Source: Flavobacterium sp. N2820 (GTDB lineage: Bacteria > Bacteroidota > Bacteroidia > Flavobacteriales > Flavobacteriaceae). From it: a stretch of 64,000 nt of DNA. A model generated the notes under the pieces. It saw only the letters and a program-made list of their open reading frames with translations. It searched no databases and had not been told where the DNA came from. This document shows, one piece after another, positions 42,910 through 52,357 of this stretch. Each line of letters starts with the position of its first letter. The stretch's first letter is position 1. The DNA lies in contig NZ_CP110008.1 of assembly GCF_025947285.1 (NCBI RefSeq), positions 1,999,001-2,063,000 on the forward strand, written 5' to 3'. A program made the translations under genes and the position numbers.

Positions 42910-44925
42910 ATGAAAAAAATTACTTTAACAGTTTTACTGCTTTTAAGTGTTTCCATTTTATCCGCTCAAGAAGATAAAAAAACACCGAAAGTATTTGGTA
43001 AAACAATTTCTAAAGACAAAATCTCCCCTGACGGACATATTAGATGTGCTACTGACGAATATGAAGCATATCTACAATCAATTGACCCAAAAAGAAAATC
43101 AGAAGCCGAATTTGAAGCGTGGTTAGCACCATTAATGGCTGAATATAAAAATAACACTTTAGCATCTCAAAGTGGTGGAATTATTACTATTCCTGTTGTA
43201 GTTCACGTAATTCATAATGGAGATGCATATGGGGTAAACGAGAACATAACTGATGAACAAGTAGCGTCTCAAATCACGGTTATGAATCAGGATTTTAGAA
43301 AAATGATGGGAACACCTGGTTTTGGTGCTGGAGTAGACACACAAGTACAATTTGCACTAGCTAAAGTTGATCCAAATGGAAATCCAACTGATGGTATCAA
43401 CAGAGTAAATCTTTGTGAAGCTTCATGGTCAACAGGAGATATTAACGGAATTGTTAAACCAGCAACTATTTGGGATGCAACACAATACATGAACATGTGG
43501 TCTGTTAATTTTACAGATGGAAGTTTACTTGGTTATGCACAATTTCCTGATGGCTCTGGCTTAGGTGGTTTAAACCCATCAGGTGGCGCTGCAAATACAG
43601 ATGGTGTTGTTGCTGGCTATAGATTTTTTGGTAGTTCAGATTTAGCATCAGGTAGTTTCCAAGCACCATACGATAAAGGAAGAACAATGACACACGAAGT
43701 TGGTCACTGGATAGGATTAAGACATATTTGGGGAGACGGCGGATGTGCTGTTGATGATTTTTGTGCTGATACACCTGCTGCTGCTGCTGCAAACTTCGGT
43801 TGTCCTGCAGGAACAAATTCTTGTTCAGCACCAGGAAATGATATGATTGAAAACTATATGGATTATACCGATGATTCATGTATGAATATTTTCACTCAGA
43901 ATCAAAAAGACAGAATGGTTGTTATCATGAATAACGCTGCAAGAAGAGCTAGTTTAAAAACTTCTGTAAAAGATATCGCTATTCCTTTATTTGCAAATGA
44001 TGCAGAAGTAAAAATTGAAACTTATTGTACTACAGGAGGCAATCCTTGCGTAGGAAATTCACATAAAATTATTTTATACAACAGAGGAACTTCTAATTTA
44101 ACTTCAGCTGCAATTAATTACAATGTAAATGGTGGTACAAACACAACTTACAATTGGACAGGTAATTTAGCTCCTAATAAATATGAAATCATAACAATTA
44201 CTACTGTTGCTACTTCAGGAACATTTAATGCATCAGTAGCAAGTGTAAATGGTGGAACTGATCAAAGAGCTACAAACAATACTGCAAGTAGAACATTCTC
44301 TTTTCCTCCATCTACACCTCCAACTGATTATCCATATACAACTTTTACATTGGACATAGTTGGAGACAGATATGGTTCTGAAACCACATGGCAAGTTACT
44401 AACCAAGCTGGAACAGTATTATATAATGGTGGTCCTTATAGTGATCTTGGTTCCAATACGACTCAACCATTGGTTACCAATTTAGCCATGACCTTACCAG
44501 CAGGAGGATGTTACACATTTACTATATTTGATGCATATGGAGACGGGATTTGTTGTACATATGGAAGCGGAAGCTGGACAGTTAAAACAAATGCAGGAGC
44601 TACTACAGTTGGTACTGGTGGAACGTTTACAAATGTTCAATCTACATCATTTACAAATGCATCTTTAAGTTCAGATAGCTTTAATTTAGATGCTATTTCA
44701 TTGTATCCAAACCCTACAAATGGTATTTTAAATGTATCTGTACCTTCTGAATTCGGCACAAACATTAACTATGAAATATTCAATAATATTGGACAAACCA
44801 TTGAAAAATCTAAGTCGACAAATTCTGAATTTTCGATAAATACTTCAAGCATGTCTTCAGGAGTTTATTTCATTAAACTACAAACAGAAGCTGGTTTAAA
44901 AACATTAAGATTTGTAAAAAACTAA
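42910..44925 (+). CDS. M43-family secreted metalloprotease, T9SS type A
   Basis: The 671-residue protein has a signal peptide (about 1-19), a propeptide-like region, and an M43 (cytophagalysin/pappalysin) zinc domain with H262-E263, H266 and H272 in HEVGHWIGLRH and the Met-turn at M317 (NYMDY). After a CARDB-like beta region (about 370-460) and a second beta domain (about 470-590), the C-terminus is a T9SS type A sorting domain (DAISLYPNPTNGILNV to TLRFVKN). It should be secreted through the T9SS and released or anchored at the surface. A strong terminator follows. Confidence 0.93.
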   Translation: MKKITLTVLLLLSVSILSAQEDKKTPKVFGKTISKDKISPDGHIRCATDEYEAYLQSIDPKRKSEAEFEAWLAPLMAEYKNNTLASQSGGIITIPVVVHVIHNGDAYGVNENITDEQVASQITVMNQDFRKMMGTPGFGAGVDTQVQFALAKVDPNGNPTDGINRVNLCEASWSTGDINGIVKPATIWDATQYMNMWSVNFTDGSLLGYAQFPDGSGLGGLNPSGGAANTDGVVAGYRFFGSSDLASGSFQAPYDKGRTMTHEVGHWIGLRHIWGDGGCAVDDFCADTPAAAAANFGCPAGTNSCSAPGNDMIENYMDYTDDSCMNIFTQNQKDRMVVIMNNAARRASLKTSVKDIAIPLFANDAEVKIETYCTTGGNPCVGNSHKIILYNRGTSNLTSAAINYNVNGGTNTTYNWTGNLAPNKYEIITITTVATSGTFNASVASVNGGTDQRATNNTASRTFSFPPSTPPTDYPYTTFTLDIVGDRYGSETTWQVTNQAGTVLYNGGPYSDLGSNTTQPLVTNLAMTLPAGGCYTFTIFDAYGDGICCTYGSGSWTVKTNAGATTVGTGGTFTNVQSTSFTNASLSSDSFNLDAISLYPNPTNGILNVSVPSEFGTNINYEIFNNIGQTIEKSKSTNSEFSINTSSMSSGVYFIKLQTEAGLKTLRFVKN

Positions 44926-44948
44926 TCTAACTTTTATAATAGAAAAAA

Positions 44949-44981
44949 AGAGAATCAAGAAATTGGTTCTCTTTTTTTTTG
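44949..44981 (+). terminator. terminator of the M43 protease gene
   Basis: AGAGAATCA / TGGTTCTCT (one T-G pair, 6-base loop, 44949-44972) is followed by nine T. Confidence 0.88.
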
Positions 44982-45380
44982 CTTTATCTTCTACGCAGTC
45001 ACAACTATATAAAATTTAAATAAAATAGCTTCATCTAACACCAGAAACAAGGCAAAAACAATATTTAAGTAAATTTGTGGTTAACAACAGTATTAAACAC
45101 GAGTAATTAAATTAAGTTAAATTCAATTCTTTTGGAATATTGAAAAGTATAATTAGTTCAAAAATTTGGCTCCGATAATCCCTCTTTTTGAAATTAGAAC
45201 AAGTAAAACATTGGTTTACAACAAAAGTTTACATCTTTTCAAACCTTTCATTAAATCATCACAAAACTTGTATCAATAGTGAGTTATAACTATTAAGTTT
45301 CAATATATCAAAAGTAAAATTTATATCATAATATGAGGAAACATCTATGTCCGAAAAGAAAAAAAGTCAATACAGGGCAC
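44982..45380. other. non-coding gap between convergent proteases
   Basis: About 400 bases without a convincing gene. It contains one perfect orphan promoter box (45070-45077), a possible 17-residue micro-ORF (45347-45400) and, at its right end, a bidirectional terminator. I see no tRNA-like fold, tandem repeat or riboswitch. Confidence 0.5.
45070..45077 (+). promoter_or_regulatory. orphan -7 box in the protease gap
   Basis: TAAATTTG fits TANNTTTG exactly but no annotated plus-strand gene follows. A transcript from here would run about 330 bases to the terminator at 45381-45415. Confidence 0.35.
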
Positions 45381-45400
45381 AAAAAAAGGGTAAAGATTAA
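45347..45400 (+). CDS. possible 17-residue basic micro-ORF
   Basis: An ATG at 45347 opens a frame coding for MSEKKKSQYRAQKKGKD, with a GAGGAA purine tract 6 bases upstream. The stop lies in the loop of the terminator at 45381-45415. The peptide is strongly basic. Such a short frame in AT-rich DNA can arise by chance; I list it because start spacing, the upstream promoter box and the terminator line up. Confidence 0.2.
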   Translation: MSEKKKSQYRAQKKGKD

Positions 45401-45415
45401 ATCTTTACCCTTTTT
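45381..45415. terminator. bidirectional terminator
   Basis: GGGTAAAGAT / ATCTTTACCC (3-base loop, 45388-45410) is flanked by seven A and five T. It ends the minus-strand protease gene at 45432. Confidence 0.9.
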
Positions 45416-45431
45416 ATATAATAATTTATGA

Positions 45432-48254
45432 TTACTCAATAATTATCTTTTTAACTTCTTTATTAGCACCATCTTCAATTGTAACCATATAAATTCCAGA
45501 TTGAACATTGCTTAATTCAAGAGACTCATTAAAAAGTCCATTATTTGTATACGATTTATTAAATATAGCTCTACCTCTTAAATCATGAACATTAACTTTA
45601 ATTTCATTACCAGTTGTAGAAGTAAATTGAATGTTAAAGTTTCCATTATTAGGATTTGGATATAAAACTAAATCATTAATTCCAAAGCTCTCAGAAGAAA
45701 GTACTGGAACCAATTCTGCTCTACAAAGATTGAAAGTAACCTTTTCAATTGTACCAGTTATTCCATCACCTACAGCAATATCTGTAAAAAACAAATACCA
45801 AGTACCTGTAGCTGAATTTCCATTGTATGCATTAATTGCTCCCACAGAAGCTGCAACTGGTGGAATAGTGTTAGCGCCACTAGTAGAAGCTGCACAGTTT
45901 AATGCTGTTCCAGAAGTATCAAAGTTTAAATTCATATTTGCAGTACCATCACAAGAACCGTTAAAAAACTGAGTAACTCCTGTTGCAATATGTGCTGGTC
46001 TCACGGCTAAGAACACTGAACCAATATCTCCATGAGTAAGCTCAACTTTATAATTAGAATCTGTCAATGTAAATGACTCTGGAACAGCTACACCATAACC
46101 AACGAATGAGCCTGAGTTCTCAGGAATTGCTAAACCACCAAAATTAATTACATAATCTGAACAAACATTTTGAGCTTGATAAGTATAATTTCCAATTGCG
46201 ATATTTTTTGTATTAATATCATAATAAATATTACCTGTTGGCTTAACCATTACTCTACAATTTGCTGCAGTAACACTTGGAACAGTTATTACTTGAGTAC
46301 CATCATTTGGCGTATTTGCCAACAAAACAGTTGGATAAGTAAATCCGCCATCTGTAGAAAGTAAGATATCTACATTTGCAGAACCTACAAGTGCAGTTGT
46401 ATTGTTTACAGACCATGTTATAGTTTCTGTGTTTCCTGGCGTCCAAACTATTCCGTCAGTGTTTTGTGACGTAACATCAAAAGGTCCCGCTGCTGCACTA
46501 ACAGTTACTATCATATCATCAAAATTTGTTTGACCTCCAGCAGCAACATTGTCTCTTGCAGTAAGTCTGAAGTTTAATGTTCTAGCAACTGAACTCAAAA
46601 ACTCAACAGGAATTTCAGCTCCTTGTGTAAATAATGAATTCGCTAATGTAGATTCAATTTTTGGAAAACGACGTGAAGGAGAAACTGTAGGGTCATATGA
46701 TCTAAAATTAGCTCCAAGCGTTTTTGTTGCAGATGGAGTACAATCAGTATCTCCAGCAGGATTTGCTACAGTAACGCTACACAATTCAGCACCCGTTGCA
46801 GCATCATTATATTGCTCCCAGCAATAAGACATTGACGAAGTACCGCCAGCATCTGTTGCAGAACCTGTTAACATAAATGGCGTGCTTATTGGAATTATCC
46901 AATCTGAACCAGCATTAACAACTGGCGCACCATGTGTTATAGCTACAGTAGTTTGACATGTTTTTGTTGCCATGTTAGCTTGAACCTGAGCTATACTTCC
47001 AGCATGAAAATAGTCGTCAGAATTTGGCTGAACATCAAAATTTGTAATCCCAGCATATGCCATTATGGTAGAACCAGAACCTGGCTCATAATTAACAGAA
47101 TTATTTTCTGTAGTATGTGTAAATGTGTGATTTCCTCCAAACTGGTGTCCCATTTCATGAGCTACATAATCAATATCAAATGTATCACCAGCAGGAACAC
47201 CATCTCCAGGAGATGTAAATGCACTACCTTTATTTTTGTCAGATGTACTTGCTGTATCGTTTACACAAACACAACCAATACAACCAGCATTACCTCCTCC
47301 TCCAGAGCCTCCAAATAAATGCCCAATATCATAAGCAGCATTATTAGCGGCTAAAGATGTAGAAGGGCCTGTAAGACTAGAACTTAATGCATTTTGAACT
47401 TCTGCATTCCAAGCTCCTGTTGCACCTGTAGCAGCATCAGAATAAGGATCAGTTGCAGGATTGTAATAAATTACATTTGTTGTTTGAGCAACAATATTCA
47501 TATGAATAGCAAAATCTTTCTCATAAACACCATTAACTCTTGTCATTGTTGCATTATAGGCAGCTAATACTAATCCTGATTGCGCAGCACTTGTTGCACC
47601 AAAATAATTTGAGTATTCACCTGTACAAGAAATTGCCAATCTAAAGTTTAATAATGAAGTTGTACTAGAACGAGAAGTAAAATTAGTTTTTGACTCTATA
47701 GAACTAATTAATTCTTGATCATCTGTAGAACAAGTAAATGGAAGTTTACCTTTTCTATCCGATTTAGAAGCATAAACAGCATACACTTTTCCATCTTGAG
47801 AATAAGGTTCCATAAACTCATTAGATTTACCTACTCTAAAAACCATCGTTTGAATACCTCTAGGATCCAAACTTAATCTAAGTTGCGCATATTTATCATC
47901 TAATCCAATTCCAACATAGGAACGAATTTCTGGATACATTGCTTGAAGTTCTGCATCAAAATTTGAAGCTTCATACATTTGAAAACGCTCTAATTTTCCA
48001 TCAACGTTTGGAATCGAAATAATAACATTAGAAACATCTGATCCAAATCGATTTGGAGCAGTAACAAGTGTGTTTTTTAAAGAAGCTAATTCTAATTGCA
48101 TCAATTTATACGAAGCTGGAAATGTTCCTCTCTCAGCCGTTTTTGCAATTTTAACTTCTTTACCATCAAATGATTTCCAAGCTTTCTCTGTTTGTGAATA
48201 ACCGAAACTAATCGATAAAACAGAAAAAACCCCTAGTAGTAAAGTTTTTTTCAT
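45432..48254 (-). CDS. reprolysin-like secreted metalloprotease, T9SS type A
   Basis: The 940-residue protein has a signal peptide (about 1-20), a propeptide (about 25-190), and an M12B-like zinc domain with H366-E367, H370 and H376 in HEMGHQFGGNH and the Met-turn IMAYAG. A beta-sandwich (about 445-690) and a P-proprotein-like domain (about 700-850; AIPENSGSFVGYGVAVPESF, GTWYLFFTD) follow. The last 75 residues (NDLVLYPNPNNGNFNIQF to KKIIIE) are a T9SS type A sorting signal. It is convergent with the M43 protease across the 0.5 kb gap and divergent from ribF. Confidence 0.93.
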   Translation of the reverse strand: MKKTLLLGVFSVLSISFGYSQTEKAWKSFDGKEVKIAKTAERGTFPASYKLMQLELASLKNTLVTAPNRFGSDVSNVIISIPNVDGKLERFQMYEASNFDAELQAMYPEIRSYVGIGLDDKYAQLRLSLDPRGIQTMVFRVGKSNEFMEPYSQDGKVYAVYASKSDRKGKLPFTCSTDDQELISSIESKTNFTSRSSTTSLLNFRLAISCTGEYSNYFGATSAAQSGLVLAAYNATMTRVNGVYEKDFAIHMNIVAQTTNVIYYNPATDPYSDAATGATGAWNAEVQNALSSSLTGPSTSLAANNAAYDIGHLFGGSGGGGNAGCIGCVCVNDTASTSDKNKGSAFTSPGDGVPAGDTFDIDYVAHEMGHQFGGNHTFTHTTENNSVNYEPGSGSTIMAYAGITNFDVQPNSDDYFHAGSIAQVQANMATKTCQTTVAITHGAPVVNAGSDWIIPISTPFMLTGSATDAGGTSSMSYCWEQYNDAATGAELCSVTVANPAGDTDCTPSATKTLGANFRSYDPTVSPSRRFPKIESTLANSLFTQGAEIPVEFLSSVARTLNFRLTARDNVAAGGQTNFDDMIVTVSAAAGPFDVTSQNTDGIVWTPGNTETITWSVNNTTALVGSANVDILLSTDGGFTYPTVLLANTPNDGTQVITVPSVTAANCRVMVKPTGNIYYDINTKNIAIGNYTYQAQNVCSDYVINFGGLAIPENSGSFVGYGVAVPESFTLTDSNYKVELTHGDIGSVFLAVRPAHIATGVTQFFNGSCDGTANMNLNFDTSGTALNCAASTSGANTIPPVAASVGAINAYNGNSATGTWYLFFTDIAVGDGITGTIEKVTFNLCRAELVPVLSSESFGINDLVLYPNPNNGNFNIQFTSTTGNEIKVNVHDLRGRAIFNKSYTNNGLFNESLELSNVQSGIYMVTIEDGANKEVKKIIIE

Positions 48255-48279
48255 TATTTATAAAATTTGGTTTAATAGG

Positions 48280-48287
48280 CAAAAATA
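48280..48287 (-). promoter_or_regulatory. -7 box for the reprolysin-like protease
   Basis: On the minus strand TATTTTTG fits TANNTTTG exactly, 25 bases before the ATG at 48254. Confidence 0.55.
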
Positions 48288-48356
48288 GTGAAAACTATAA
48301 TACCTTAATGTTAAATATTTTAAAGTTTTTTTCTACCCTAATAAACTTTAAGAAAT

Positions 48357-48364
48357 TATCTTTG
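48357..48364 (+). promoter_or_regulatory. -7 box for ribF
   Basis: TATCTTTG fits TANNTTTG exactly, 13 bases before the TTG start at 48378, giving a leader of only about 7 bases. Confidence 0.55.
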
Positions 48365-48377
48365 CAAAAACAGAAAT

Positions 48378-49322
48378 TTGAAAACTTACAATTCAATTTT
48401 TAATTTTTCTTCAAAAAAGAAAACCATTTTGACCTTAGGAACATTTGACGGTGTTCACTTAGGACACCAATCTATTCTAAGTAAACTAAAAAAAGCAACA
48501 CAACATGGTTTGTATGAATCTGTTGTTCTTACCTTTTTTCCTCACCCAAGAATGGTTTTAAATCAAGATAATAGCATCAAATTACTGAATACTATTGAAG
48601 AGAAAACCGCTTTGCTAAATAATTTTGGAATTGACACGTTAATCATTCATCCATTTGACGCAACATTTTCTAAATTAACTGCTGAAGATTTTGTTAAAAC
48701 CATTTTGGTTGACCAACTCAATATTCAAAAAATTATCATCGGCTATGACCATCGTTTTGGTATTAATAGGAGTGCAAATATCGACGATTTAGTAAAATTT
48801 GGACTACACTATAATTTTGAAGTAGAACAAATTTCCGCCAAAGAAATAGACGATATTTCAGTAAGTTCAACAAAAATCAGAAAAGCACTTTTAGAAGGCA
48901 ATGTAAAAATGGCAAACGATTATTTGAGTTATAATTATTGCTTTTCTGGAAAAGTAGTTGAAGGTAAAAAAAATGGAAGAATAATTGGCTATCCTACAGC
49001 AAACATCCAAGTTGAAGAAAACTACAAACTAATTCCTAAGAATGGCGTGTATATTGTTTCTAGTGAAATCAAAGGAACTCTTTTTTATGGAATGATGAAT
49101 ATTGGAACAAATCCAACGCTTGGAGAAAACGAACAAACCATAGAAATTCATTTTTTTAAATTTAATTCCGATATTTATGCTCAAAAAATAAAAATTTCGG
49201 TACTAGAATACATCCGAAAAGAACAAAAATTTGAATCTTTAGAAGCTTTAAAAGAGCAACTTGACAAAGACAAAGATTTTTCGATAAAATATTTAGCTGA
49301 GCATGAATCAACTTTTTTTTAA
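48378..49322 (+). CDS. ribF: bifunctional riboflavin kinase / FAD synthetase
   Basis: RibF phosphorylates riboflavin to FMN and adenylates it to FAD. The 314-residue protein has the nucleotidyltransferase motif TLGTFDGVHLGHQSIL near residue 20 (FAD synthetase half, about 15-180) and the flavokinase half (about 185-310; GYPTANIQVEE, NGVYIV, GMMNIGTNPT). The start codon is TTG, giving MKTYNSIFNF. The stop lies 20 bases inside the next gene, so the two are translationally coupled. ribE at 3 kb supplies its substrate but is not linked. Confidence 0.96.
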   Translation: MKTYNSIFNFSSKKKTILTLGTFDGVHLGHQSILSKLKKATQHGLYESVVLTFFPHPRMVLNQDNSIKLLNTIEEKTALLNNFGIDTLIIHPFDATFSKLTAEDFVKTILVDQLNIQKIIIGYDHRFGINRSANIDDLVKFGLHYNFEVEQISAKEIDDISVSSTKIRKALLEGNVKMANDYLSYNYCFSGKVVEGKKNGRIIGYPTANIQVEENYKLIPKNGVYIVSSEIKGTLFYGMMNIGTNPTLGENEQTIEIHFFKFNSDIYAQKIKISVLEYIRKEQKFESLEALKEQLDKDKDFSIKYLAEHESTFF

Positions 49323-50601
49323 AAATATAGACAATTCACCTTTAATAGTCTTTCGAATTTTTTTCGGGTTTTTAATTGCATGCGAAAGTTTTGGGGCTAT
49401 CCTTACTGGTTGGGTAAACAAAGTTTTAATTGCGCCTAAATTCACATTTTCATTTATTGGGCTCGATTGGCTGCAACCTTTACCAGGCTTTGGAATGTAT
49501 TTTTATTTCATTATCATGGGATTGTTTGGCATCGCTATTATGCTAGGCTATCGATACAGAGTTGCAATTATATCTTATACAATTTTGTGGGCTGGTGTAT
49601 ATTTTATGCAAAAAACATCTTATAACAATCACTATTATTTATTATTGATTATTAGTTTTTATATGATTTTTTTACCCGCAAATCAATATGCTTCGCTAGA
49701 TGTTAAACAGCAAAGGACTCTGGAGCAAAAAGCAATGCCATATTGGGTAAGTTTACTTTTCATTATTCAAGTTGCGATAGTGTATTTTTATGCTGCTATT
49801 GCCAAGTTTTACCCCGATTGGTTAAACGGAACTTTCACCCGAATTCTTCTCGCAGGAACAACGTCTAACGAGTTTTTTCTAACCCTATTTTCAAACAAGT
49901 ATTTTTATCTTTTTATAGCTTATGCCGGAATTTTATTTGATTTACTAATTGTTCCGTTGTTATTATTCAAAAAAACAAGAACAATAGCATTAGTTGCTTC
50001 CTTATCGTTTCATCTTTTTAATGCAATTTTTTTACAAATCGGAATTTTTCCTTTTTTTGCATTGACTTTTAGTTTATTCTTTTATCCGCCTGAAAAAATT
50101 AGAAAATTATTTTTAAAGAACAAACCTGTTTTCAACGAATCTGTAGCTGAAAACCACGTTGGAAAACCAATTTTCTTGTTTTTTTTACTTCCATTTTTAT
50201 TCATCCAATTGCTTTTACCTTTACGACATCATTTAATTGAAGGCGATGTATTGTGGACAGAAGAAGGACATCGCCTAAGCTGGCGAATGATGTTGCGAAA
50301 AAGAGACGGATTCATAAATTTTAAAATCAAAAACAACAATACAGGCGAAATGACTTCATACGATTATCATAAAAACCTTTCGCCTAAACAAGCCCGAACT
50401 TTAGCAACTAAACCCGATTTTATTTGGCAATATTGTCAAAAAATCAAGCAAGAATATCACGGTAAAAACATTAGTATTTTTATCGACTGCAAAAACAATA
50501 TCAATAACGGCGAATTCAAAACACTAATTGATCCTAAACAAGATTTTGCAAAAGCCGAATGGAATTATTTTTGGCACAACGAATGGATTCTTCTAGAATA
50601 A
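49303..50601 (+). CDS. HTTM-domain membrane protein (gamma-carboxylase-like)
   Basis: The 432-residue integral membrane protein has about eight hydrophobic helices and matches the HTTM domain shared with vitamin K-dependent gamma-carboxylase: IVFRIFFGFLIACESF at the start, HYYLLLIISFYMIFLPANQYASLD, and the IAKFYPDWLNG segment in the luminal-type loop. A soluble domain (about 320-432; GHRLSWRMMLRKRDG) follows. A carboxylase activity is family-based only; bacterial HTTM proteins are mostly uncharacterised. It overlaps ribF by 20 bases. Confidence 0.85.
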   Translation: MNQLFFKNIDNSPLIVFRIFFGFLIACESFGAILTGWVNKVLIAPKFTFSFIGLDWLQPLPGFGMYFYFIIMGLFGIAIMLGYRYRVAIISYTILWAGVYFMQKTSYNNHYYLLLIISFYMIFLPANQYASLDVKQQRTLEQKAMPYWVSLLFIIQVAIVYFYAAIAKFYPDWLNGTFTRILLAGTTSNEFFLTLFSNKYFYLFIAYAGILFDLLIVPLLLFKKTRTIALVASLSFHLFNAIFLQIGIFPFFALTFSLFFYPPEKIRKLFLKNKPVFNESVAENHVGKPIFLFFLLPFLFIQLLLPLRHHLIEGDVLWTEEGHRLSWRMMLRKRDGFINFKIKNNNTGEMTSYDYHKNLSPKQARTLATKPDFIWQYCQKIKQEYHGKNISIFIDCKNNINNGEFKTLIDPKQDFAKAEWNYFWHNEWILLE

Positions 50602-50629
50602 AAATTTATAAAATCCCTTCCAATTAAGT

Positions 50630-50660
50630 TTGACTATTTTAAGAAGTATACCTACTTTTG
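50630..50660 (+). promoter_or_regulatory. promoter for purH
   Basis: TTTG (TTG at 50630-50632), a 20-base spacer and TACTTTTG (50653-50660) match the Bacteroidota consensus in both elements. It ends 21 bases before the purH ATG. Confidence 0.75.
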
Positions 50661-50681
50661 CAACTCAAACAACACAACATA

Positions 50682-52214
50682 ATGAACACAACAAAAAAAA
50701 TTGCTTCGGCATTAATTTCTGTATTTGACAAAACAGGTTTAGAACCAATTGTTAAAGCCCTTCACCAAAACAATGTAACTATTTATTCTACCGGTGGAAC
50801 TGAAACTTTTATTAAAGATTTAGGTATTCCAGTTGTCGCTGTAGAAGATATTACGTCTTTTCCTGAAATTTTAGGGGGAAGAGTAAAAACCTTACATCCA
50901 AAAATCTTCGGTGGTATTTTAAACCGTCAAGACCATGCGGGTGATGTGCAACAAATGCAAGAATTTAATATTCCGCAAATTGATTTAGTAATTGTGGATT
51001 TATATCCGTTTGAAAAAACAGTAGCTTCAGGAGCGAGTGAAGCTGATATTATAGAAAAAATTGACATCGGTGGAATTTCATTAATTAGAGCTGCTGCAAA
51101 AAATTTCAAAGACACGGTAATTGTTCCTTCTGTTGAACAATATGCTGCATTTTTAAATTTTTATACCGAAAATAACGGTGCAACTACTTTAGAAAACAGA
51201 AAATTATTAGCTTCAAGAGCTTTTAATGTTTCTTCACATTATGATGCAGCTATATTTAACTATTTCAATCAAGTTTTTGAAGAACCTGTTTTAAAAATTA
51301 GTGAGCAAAACGGAAACGTTCTGCGTTATGGCGAAAATCCACATCAAAAAGGATTTTTCTATGGCGATTTTGACAAAATGTTTACCAAAGTGCACGGAAA
51401 AGAATTGTCTTACAACAATTTATTAGACGTTGATGCTGCTGTGAATTTAATGAACGAATTCAAAGGTGACAATCCAACTTTCGCCATTTTAAAACACAAC
51501 AATGCATGTGGATTAGCAACTAGAAATACCATGAAAGATGCGTATTTAGATGCTTTAGCGGGTGACCCAACTTCAGCTTTTGGTGGTGTTTTAATTGCAA
51601 ATGGTAAAATTGATGTAGCTACAGCAAATGAAATCAATCAATTGTTCTGTGAAGTAGTCATTGCTCCAGCTTATGACCAAGAAGCAATTGATATTTTAGA
51701 AGAAAAGAAAAACAGAATCATCTTAATCCAAAACGAAGTTGAATTACCACAAACCACGGTACGTACATGTTTAAATGGCGTTTTAGTGCAAGATAAAGAC
51801 AATGTTACCGACACAAAAGCACATTTAAAAACAGTTACAAATGTAGCGCCAACAGCAGAAGAAATTGAAGATTTATTGTTTGCTTCAAAAATTTGTAAGC
51901 ACACCAAATCTAACACAATTGTGTTTGCAAAAAACAAACAATTATGTGCTTCTGGAACAGGACAAACGTCAAGAGTAGATGCATTGCGCCATGCAATTGA
52001 AAAAGCAACATCGTTTGAATTTGATTTAACGGGTGCTGTTATGGCAAGTGATGCTTTTTTCCCTTTTCCTGACTGTGTTGAAATTGCAAATAAAGCGGGA
52101 ATTACTGCCGTTATTCAACCAGGTGGTTCAATAAAAGACGAATTAAGTATTACCTATTGCAATGACAATGCTATGGCAATGGTTTTTACAGGAATCCGTC
52201 ATTTCAAACACTAA
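50682..52214 (+). CDS. purH: AICAR transformylase / IMP cyclohydrolase
   Basis: PurH carries out the last two steps of IMP synthesis: formylation of AICAR and ring closure. The 510-residue protein has the MGS-like cyclohydrolase domain first (about 1-145; SALISVFDKTGLEP, STGGTETF, GGRVKTLHPKIFGG) and the transformylase domain (about 150-510; LRYGENPHQKGFF, ILKHNNACGLA, DAFFPFPD). The ATG at 50682 is chosen because it gives the family N-terminus and lies just after the promoter; an in-frame upstream codon overlaps the -7 box. Confidence 0.97.
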   Translation: MNTTKKIASALISVFDKTGLEPIVKALHQNNVTIYSTGGTETFIKDLGIPVVAVEDITSFPEILGGRVKTLHPKIFGGILNRQDHAGDVQQMQEFNIPQIDLVIVDLYPFEKTVASGASEADIIEKIDIGGISLIRAAAKNFKDTVIVPSVEQYAAFLNFYTENNGATTLENRKLLASRAFNVSSHYDAAIFNYFNQVFEEPVLKISEQNGNVLRYGENPHQKGFFYGDFDKMFTKVHGKELSYNNLLDVDAAVNLMNEFKGDNPTFAILKHNNACGLATRNTMKDAYLDALAGDPTSAFGGVLIANGKIDVATANEINQLFCEVVIAPAYDQEAIDILEEKKNRIILIQNEVELPQTTVRTCLNGVLVQDKDNVTDTKAHLKTVTNVAPTAEEIEDLLFASKICKHTKSNTIVFAKNKQLCASGTGQTSRVDALRHAIEKATSFEFDLTGAVMASDAFFPFPDCVEIANKAGITAVIQPGGSIKDELSITYCNDNAMAMVFTGIRHFKH

Positions 52215-52235
52215 TTAAAGTTAAAATAACTCTTA

Positions 52236-52275
52236 AAAAAGCGCATTAAAATAATATTTTTTAATGCGCTTTTTA
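52236..52275 (+). terminator. terminator of purH
   Basis: GCGCATTAAAA / TTTTAATGCGC (52241-52269) is flanked by an A-run and followed by five T, ATTTT. Confidence 0.88.
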
Positions 52276-52302
52276 TTTTCGATTTATTCCAGAATATTTT
52301 CA

Positions 52303-52310
52303 TACTTTTG
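52303..52310 (+). promoter_or_regulatory. -7 box for the mre-rod operon
   Basis: TACTTTTG fits TANNTTTG exactly, 47 bases before the mreB ATG. It is the only clear promoter box ahead of the five-gene operon. Confidence 0.6.
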
Positions 52311-52357
52311 TATGTCTAAAACAATTTTACACCAAACACCAAACCCTTTACATACTT

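Noticed and set aside
45333..45431. 32-residue basic frame overlapping the micro-ORF
   Set aside because: It runs through the terminator stem and has no ribosome-binding tract of its own; the nested 17-residue frame has the better context.
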